From positions 1 to 9,686 of the forward strand of contig CAZKYX010000038.1 of assembly GCA_964557125.1 (NCBI GenBank): a DNA stretch of 9,686 bases. The letters are read 5' to 3'. The translations under genes were made by a program, and so were the position numbers. The notes beneath the pieces are model-generated. The model was not told where the DNA came from and made no database searches. It saw nothing but the letters and a program-made list of their open reading frames with translations. The DNA comes from CAZKYX01 sp964557125. Its GTDB lineage: Bacteria > Patescibacteriota > Microgenomatia > Levybacterales > GWA1-39-11. Of the stretch, positions 5,321 through 9,686 are shown in pieces. Within the stretch, counting starts at the first letter, position 1. Every line of letters starts with the position of its first letter.

Positions 5321-5656
5321 TCAACTAATTTTATTCTTATTTAGTGTTTGTAAACTTTTTGCTAACATTTTTATTGTTTCTAGGTTTCTTTCTATTATTA
5401 TATCAATATCCTTTTTAAATGTTGGGTAAGTATCTGCAATAACGAGTAACCAGTAGTCAGTTTCATTTGCAGAACCTAATGAAATTTGTAGAATGCGAGT
5501 ATACTCTTTGCCTTTATATCCTGCGGAGCGAATAATCTGATTTATCAGCACCCTCGATACTGCTTCGTTCGGAAGCTTCCTACATATTCCTACAACCAAC
5601 TTGTGCACCTCAAAAGCCCTTTGCCAAAAGAGTAAATCCTTGTACTGACTAATCAT
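5321..5656 (-). CDS. Four-helix-bundle protein (S23 / 23S rRNA intervening-sequence family), shortened
   Basis: The 111-residue protein begins with YKDLLFWQRAFEVHKLVVGICRKLP in all but name of the family's consensus first helix, and continues with LINQIIRSAG and ILQISLGSANETDYWLLV (55-72), the best-known signature of this family. The family forms small helical bundles, first noticed inside rRNA intervening sequences and now common as stand-alone genes; its biochemical role is unknown. In relatives, a SIxANIAEGYGR-like segment links helices 2 and 3. Here QIIRSA (40-45) passes straight to GYKGKEYTRIL (46-56), so roughly ten residues of that conserved loop are missing while the frame is kept. 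The start codon overlaps the stop of the rdgB-like gene (ATGA), which suggests translational coupling, and serS follows 38 bp later. Confidence 0.85.
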   Translation of the reverse strand: MISQYKDLLFWQRAFEVHKLVVGICRKLPNEAVSRVLINQIIRSAGYKGKEYTRILQISLGSANETDYWLLVIADTYPTFKKDIDIIIERNLETIKMLAKSLQTLNKNKIS

Positions 5657-6312
5657 TTCTTCTTTGACTTATCACTAACTCTTTTAGTCTTATCCTTTCC
5701 TTTACTTACTAGCTCTCTTTTTATGAATACTTTCAAACGCTTCAATGCAATGTACCTGTGATTATATAGTTTCTCTTCCTCACTCGTCAATTCATCCTCA
5801 TGATAAAACTTACTCAATTCTGGAATAAAGAAAAACGAGCGAAATGGGTATCCCTTTAAAATCTTCAAGTGGGGTTTTTTTGCAATAAGTCCTTTTACTT
5901 TTCCTTCAACCTGATGATATGTACCCGTGGGAAGGGCGAAGGTCACTACCGTTCTAAAGTATGCAATTCTATTGTTGTCGGGGAGCTCTAAAGCCACTTT
6001 CTTCATATACTCAATAAGCTCTTCATCAGTTGCCTCATATCCAAGCCATCGGCGAGACTTTATTCCTGGTGCCCCATAGAGAGCCTGAATCTCTATTCCA
6101 CCATCATCTGATACTGCTGGAAGCCCTGATTTTTTTGCATAAAACATCGCCTTCTTTAAAGAGTTTTCGTAATATGTTGCACCATCTTCCACAACATCGT
6201 CGGTAATATTTACATCCTTTAAAGACACTATTTCAAAAGGTAAATCTGAAAGATTTTTTTTTATCTCATCTATTTTTCCGAGGTTCTTTGTCGCAACTAA
6301 AATTTTTATCAT
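5653..6312 (-). CDS. RdgB/HAM1-type non-canonical purine NTP pyrophosphatase
   Basis: The family hydrolyses ITP, dITP and XTP to the monophosphate plus pyrophosphate, keeping deaminated purines out of DNA and RNA. The 219-residue protein opens with ILVATKNLGKIDEIK (4-18), the phosphate-binding TxNxxKxxE motif, has E50N51 in the YYENSLKKA helix, and carries SDDGGIEIQALYGAPGIKSRRW (68-89), the core metal and base site. Relatives usually have DDSGL here, so the serine is replaced by glycine. Later, the usual GFGYDPxF segment reads GYPFRSFFFIPE (154-165), and the SHR motif reads NHR (184-186). These changes leave substrate preference uncertain. The C-terminus ends in a Lys/Ser-rich tail (201-219). 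The ATG directly follows the ABC gene's stop codon with no gap, and an AAAAGGAT ribosome-binding site lies inside that gene's end. It overlaps the next gene by 4 nt. Confidence 0.88.
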   Translation of the reverse strand: MIKILVATKNLGKIDEIKKNLSDLPFEIVSLKDVNITDDVVEDGATYYENSLKKAMFYAKKSGLPAVSDDGGIEIQALYGAPGIKSRRWLGYEATDEELIEYMKKVALELPDNNRIAYFRTVVTFALPTGTYHQVEGKVKGLIAKKPHLKILKGYPFRSFFFIPELSKFYHEDELTSEEEKLYNHRYIALKRLKVFIKRELVSKGKDKTKRVSDKSKKK

Positions 6313-8130
6313 TTATTTGTATCCTTTTGCCTGTAACTTAAAGAGCTTAGCATATGAACCTTCAATCTTCATCAATTCTTCATGTGATCCTTGTTCTATA
6401 ATTTTCCCCTTTTTAATGACATAAATCTTGTCAGCATTTCTAACCGTAGAAAATCTATGTGAGATAATTATAACCGATTTATTCTTAGACAGTTTTTCTA
6501 CTTTCTCAAATATTTCTGATTCTGCTTTTGCATCAATTGAAGCAGTAGGTTCATCAAGGATCAGAACCGGTGCATCACGTAAAAATGCCCGTGCCAAAGC
6601 CACTTTCTGCCATTGACCGACTGAAATCTCTGCACCATCTTCAAACGATTTTCCAAGCATTTGCTGATACCCATTTTTCAAGCTTTGTGCGACAGAGTCT
6701 GCTCCGGATAACTTAGCTGCATCTTTAATCTTGTCCAAATTCTTCTCCTCCCATATTTTCCCGAAATAGATATTATCCTCTAGTGAATATTCGTATCTTA
6801 CAAAATCCTGAAAAAGAATCCCGAGAGTACTATACCAAGACGATAATTCTACATCTTTTATATTTATACCGTTGATCAGAATTTCCCCTTCATCAACATC
6901 GTAAAAACGCGCAAGAAGCTTGATGAGCGTTGTCTTACCAGCACCATTCTCGCCGACAAATGCAATACGTTCACCTGAATTTATGGTTATCGAAAAATTA
7001 TCAAATATCTTTTCCTTTGTATTAGGGTAGGTAAAAGATACATTCTTAAATTCGATTATCGGGGCATTGGAACAATCAATCTTTACACTTTTCGGATTTT
7101 CTTTAATAAGAGTTGGAGTATCCAACAGATCAAATAATTCCTGCACATACAGAGTTTGAGCAAAGATCTGGGCAGAATTTCTGAAGAGTCCACCTATCCC
7201 TGATTGAAAGTTATTTATCACAGCTGTGTAATAACTAATTCCTCCAATGCTGATACTTTTTCTTACAGCCATCAAAATTATGTATATCTCGATAGTTATA
7301 TAAACACTGGTGGCAAATAAATTTATTAATAGATTGATAAATAGAAATCTTTTTCCTGCTTTTAAATTGTTTTTGGTAAACGATGCATATAAAAATTTTA
7401 ATTCGGCAAGGAATTTTCCACCCATCTGGAATATCTTAATTTCTTTTATATTAAAACCATTTTGTAAAAGTCCGGAAATATAATAAAATCTTTTTCTTTT
7501 TGGAGAATCCCCATTCCAAATTCCCCACTCGATATTTGCATAATTTGTTTGCGTTATGAATGAAGGAAGTGCTAGGAAAATCACAACTATTATGAATAAC
7601 CAATTAAGAGTAGCAAGAGCAACAACAGCTATCAAAACCTGCAGTATACTTTGAAAGGTATAAAAACTATATGTGATTACATTTAACGGCCTCCAAGTAT
7701 ACGAATCTCTTATTTTCTCTAGTTTATTGCTAAATTCACTGTCTTCAAAATATTGAAGATCAAGACTTGCAATTTTAGAAAGAAATAGCTGATAGATATA
7801 AGCAGGAAATTTGTAATATGACAGTTGCTCAAAATATGTCTGTATCGAAAACGAAACATCTTGTATAAGCAATGTCATAAATCTAAAAATCAGAAGTATC
7901 AATAGTTGATGATAATCAATTGGATTTGTACTTTGAACAGAGCTGACAATAAGATCAATTATTAGTTTGTAAATATAAGCATTGATGAAAGGTATAATCG
8001 AGGGAATGGAAAATACAATTAAATTTCCCAAAAAAACCCACTTATCTACCTTCCACAATACTCCAAGCACCAAAGATGATGTCTTTATCGTTTTTCTTAC
8101 TTTAGCGGTAAACTTTTTTACCTTATTCAT
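6313..8130 (-). CDS. ABC exporter, fused permease and ATPase half-transporter
   Basis: This is a 605-residue half-transporter that should dimerise in the cytoplasmic membrane and export a substrate at the cost of ATP. Residues 1-335 hold the membrane domain with hydrophobic segments near 31-50, 75-95, 150-172, 174-193 and 262-288. The ATPase domain shows FKNVSFTYP (361-369), Walker A GENGAGKT (393-400), Q-loop Q441, Walker B VLILDEPT (522-529) and the switch histidine in ISHR (556-559). The signature reads ISVGQWQKVALARAF (502-516), with valine where LSGGQ has glycine; the following QWQK recalls exporters of peptides such as lantibiotics. The substrate cannot be told. The ATG at 8130 is preceded by TGCTACAAT six bases upstream and has no Shine-Dalgarno. 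It is joined to the rdgB-like gene by TAAATG. Confidence 0.93.
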   Translation of the reverse strand: MNKVKKFTAKVRKTIKTSSLVLGVLWKVDKWVFLGNLIVFSIPSIIPFINAYIYKLIIDLIVSSVQSTNPIDYHQLLILLIFRFMTLLIQDVSFSIQTYFEQLSYYKFPAYIYQLFLSKIASLDLQYFEDSEFSNKLEKIRDSYTWRPLNVITYSFYTFQSILQVLIAVVALATLNWLFIIVVIFLALPSFITQTNYANIEWGIWNGDSPKRKRFYYISGLLQNGFNIKEIKIFQMGGKFLAELKFLYASFTKNNLKAGKRFLFINLLINLFATSVYITIEIYIILMAVRKSISIGGISYYTAVINNFQSGIGGLFRNSAQIFAQTLYVQELFDLLDTPTLIKENPKSVKIDCSNAPIIEFKNVSFTYPNTKEKIFDNFSITINSGERIAFVGENGAGKTTLIKLLARFYDVDEGEILINGINIKDVELSSWYSTLGILFQDFVRYEYSLEDNIYFGKIWEEKNLDKIKDAAKLSGADSVAQSLKNGYQQMLGKSFEDGAEISVGQWQKVALARAFLRDAPVLILDEPTASIDAKAESEIFEKVEKLSKNKSVIIISHRFSTVRNADKIYVIKKGKIIEQGSHEELMKIEGSYAKLFKLQAKGYK

Positions 8131-8136
8131 TAACCA

Positions 8137-8145
8137 ATTGTAGCA
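8137..8145 (-). promoter_or_regulatory. Extended -10 promoter placed for a leaderless ABC exporter mRNA
   Basis: TGCTACAAT on the minus strand matches TGn-TATAAT with one mismatch. It ends six bases before the ATG, so standard spacing puts the transcription start on the A of the start codon at 8130. The only -35 candidate (TTAAGT, about 19 bp upstream) is weak, as is usual for extended -10 promoters. It lies in the 59-bp gap after lysS, in which I see no terminator. Confidence 0.5.
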
Positions 8146-8189
8146 AAAAAGCCACGGGTATACTTAATATTTACCTAACAAGAAGATTA

Positions 8190-9683
8190 CTATTTAGAGG
8201 CTTCTTGGAGTCTTTCTGTAACGAACTCTTTATCCAAACTTTGCAGTAACCAAGCTGCTTTTGGTCCATGGTCTTTACCAAGAAATGCAGTGTATATTGC
8301 CCTAAAAGCATCCTGAGAAGTAAGTCCCACTTCTTTTGATAAGTTGTAAACAAATGTCTGAAGTTCTTCTGCGGTTGCTTGATTTTCAAAACCCTCACCA
8401 AGCTTTTTTAGGTATTCTTTTTGGGAAGCACTTAAACTGGAGACGTCCGGCAATTCTTTTTGAATGAGAAACTTGTCATTTTCGGGTGCATACTTTTCAA
8501 CCCAAACTTTTGCATACTTTGCCCATTCTAATAATCCTTCTTTCTCAATTTCACTTTCCATATTTGGCATTTGCACCCACTGAGAAAGTGTTAGAAATCT
8601 AAATTGAGAGACATGTTTTGCCTCACCAATTTGCGATAACTCATATGCTCGAGCGCTATCGCTTCCCGTATTATTTTCAAACTCAAGTGCTGCTTTCTGA
8701 TAGTCCTCATACAGCTTTGGAATAATTTGGGTTCCGAATGGATTAAATTCTACAGCAGTGTTTGGAGGTGTTTTTATCATTAAAAATCGTACAAGTTCTG
8801 GTGGTAATACTTCGAGTAACTCCTGACCTATAAGCCCCAGTCCTTTTGAAGAGGACATTTTCTTTCCATCATATAAAAAGAACTCATATGGCAACCACAA
8901 TGGGGCTTCTTGCCCAAATACATCTTTTACCAATTTTCGTGCTATGTCATAGGTTCCACCGGCTGATGCGTGGTCTTTTCCAGCTCCTTCAATTGTTACT
9001 TTAAAAGTCCACCATTTCGCTGCCCATTCAACCTTGAAAGGCATTGTTGCATTACCACCAAAAGGAGAAATTTTGCCGTTTGACTCACAGCCCAGAGCCC
9101 ATGTTACTTTTGTTTTTGAACATTCAAAGCTAACCTCATTTCCATCCCATTCAGTAACAGTCGTTGTCCCTACTTTCCCACAATTGGGACATACAACTTG
9201 TAAAGGGAACCATGTTACGGCTACATCTTTTTTGTACATTTCAGCATATACCTTTCGCACCTTGTCGGCATTGTCTAAAACAAATCTGATGGCATCATCG
9301 TATACGCCTTTTTTGTAATAGTCAGATGCAAGATAAATTTCTGCATCAACACTAAGCGCTTTGAACATATCTCTCATCATTTGCGCATAGTACTGCCCAA
9401 AAGTTCCGTCTCCTACAGGCGACGGCGCATTACAAACTGGAATACCCATATATTCGCTTAATTTTTCCTGTAGATGAGTAGGCAATCCGTCAATTGCATC
9501 CATATCATCAAATCCAAACGTGTATTTTACGTTTTTCCCTTGTGACCTTAGAACTTTAAAAATCACATCATGAATAACAGGACCTTTAAGTCCCCCCATG
9601 TGAATGATTCCGGATGGTGTCCATGCGTCATTGACCCACTCATCCCCCTCTCTATTTTCTAAAATTTTATCAGCCCAAAACAT
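8190..9683 (-). CDS. lysS: Class I lysyl-tRNA synthetase
   Basis: This enzyme charges tRNA-Lys using a Rossmann-fold class I active site, the form typical of archaea, spirochaetes and some other bacteria and unrelated to the common class II LysRS. The sequence shows SGIIHMGGLKGP (24-35), in which HMGG is the HIGH signature, FGFDDMDAIDGLP (56-68), and KKMSSSKG (274-281), the KMSKS loop. Cysteines at C165, C168, C188 and C199 suit the family's zinc-binding insertion. SAGGTYDIARKL (240-251) is also typical, and the remaining C-terminal half is the helical anticodon-binding part. It ends with TAG at 8190. The MFWADKI start at 9683 fits relatives, but only three more bases (an in-frame CGT) are visible, so a longer start or the promoter cannot be judged. 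It is the first gene in transcription order here. Confidence 0.95.
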   Translation of the reverse strand: MFWADKILENREGDEWVNDAWTPSGIIHMGGLKGPVIHDVIFKVLRSQGKNVKYTFGFDDMDAIDGLPTHLQEKLSEYMGIPVCNAPSPVGDGTFGQYYAQMMRDMFKALSVDAEIYLASDYYKKGVYDDAIRFVLDNADKVRKVYAEMYKKDVAVTWFPLQVVCPNCGKVGTTTVTEWDGNEVSFECSKTKVTWALGCESNGKISPFGGNATMPFKVEWAAKWWTFKVTIEGAGKDHASAGGTYDIARKLVKDVFGQEAPLWLPYEFFLYDGKKMSSSKGLGLIGQELLEVLPPELVRFLMIKTPPNTAVEFNPFGTQIIPKLYEDYQKAALEFENNTGSDSARAYELSQIGEAKHVSQFRFLTLSQWVQMPNMESEIEKEGLLEWAKYAKVWVEKYAPENDKFLIQKELPDVSSLSASQKEYLKKLGEGFENQATAEELQTFVYNLSKEVGLTSQDAFRAIYTAFLGKDHGPKAAWLLQSLDKEFVTERLQEASK

Positions 9684-9686
9684 ACG

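Overview
The window is about 9.7 kb of AT-rich DNA from a bacterium, with every supportable gene on the minus strand. In transcription order (right to left) it reads: class I lysyl-tRNA synthetase, an ABC exporter with fused permease and ATPase, an RdgB/HAM1-type nucleotide pyrophosphatase, a small four-helix-bundle protein, seryl-tRNA synthetase, a 36-residue lysine-rich histone-H1-like protein, SecA, and the start of a multi-membrane-span glycosyltransferase-like protein that runs off the left edge. Archaeal-type LysRS, a 23S-rRNA-insertion-type four-helix-bundle protein, a tiny KKAPAKKA-type protein and sequence quirks in SecA, SerRS and RdgB together suggest a Candidate Phyla Radiation (Patescibacteria) genome, perhaps Microgenomates. 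That placement is inference from gene content. TGA is used as a stop, so the code is the standard bacterial one. I saw no rRNA, tRNA, CRISPR or transposase gene.

Right half (4038-9686): lysS is followed after 59 bp by the ABC exporter, whose stop codon abuts the rdgB-like start (TAAATG). The rdgB-like gene overlaps the four-helix-bundle gene by ATGA, and serS starts 38 bp later. The middle three form a tightly coupled unit. No function is obvious that would join an exporter, a nucleotide-pool cleaner and a helical-bundle protein.

Centre (3536-4037): a good sigma-70-type promoter (TTGACA, 18 bp, TACATT) drives a leader of about 150 nt that is rich in inverted repeats and more GC-rich than its surroundings. 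It ends in a bulged 13-bp hairpin beside a perfect AGGAGGTGAT ribosome-binding site for the H1-like gene. That gene ends at a textbook terminator with a 16-bp stem. secA then starts without a Shine-Dalgarno sequence, behind a tandem TGTACATGA repeat.

Left part (1-3535): secA is intact, but just beyond its stop lies a second, out-of-frame copy of its zinc-binding tail (CGSGKKWKKCHYP). All differences from the true tail are synonymous, and a GC-rich quasi-palindrome lies between the two copies. This is the most unusual structure in the window. Further left comes a 258-bp intergenic stretch with a perfect 16-bp palindrome, and then the truncated membrane gene.

A recurring pattern is that genes at the head of transcription units (the membrane gene, the ABC exporter and perhaps serS) lack a ribosome-binding site and have a -10-like hexamer 6-8 bp before the ATG. 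That is the arrangement expected of leaderless mRNAs. The genes with clear Shine-Dalgarno sequences are the H1-like gene, which has its own long leader, and the internal rdgB-like gene.
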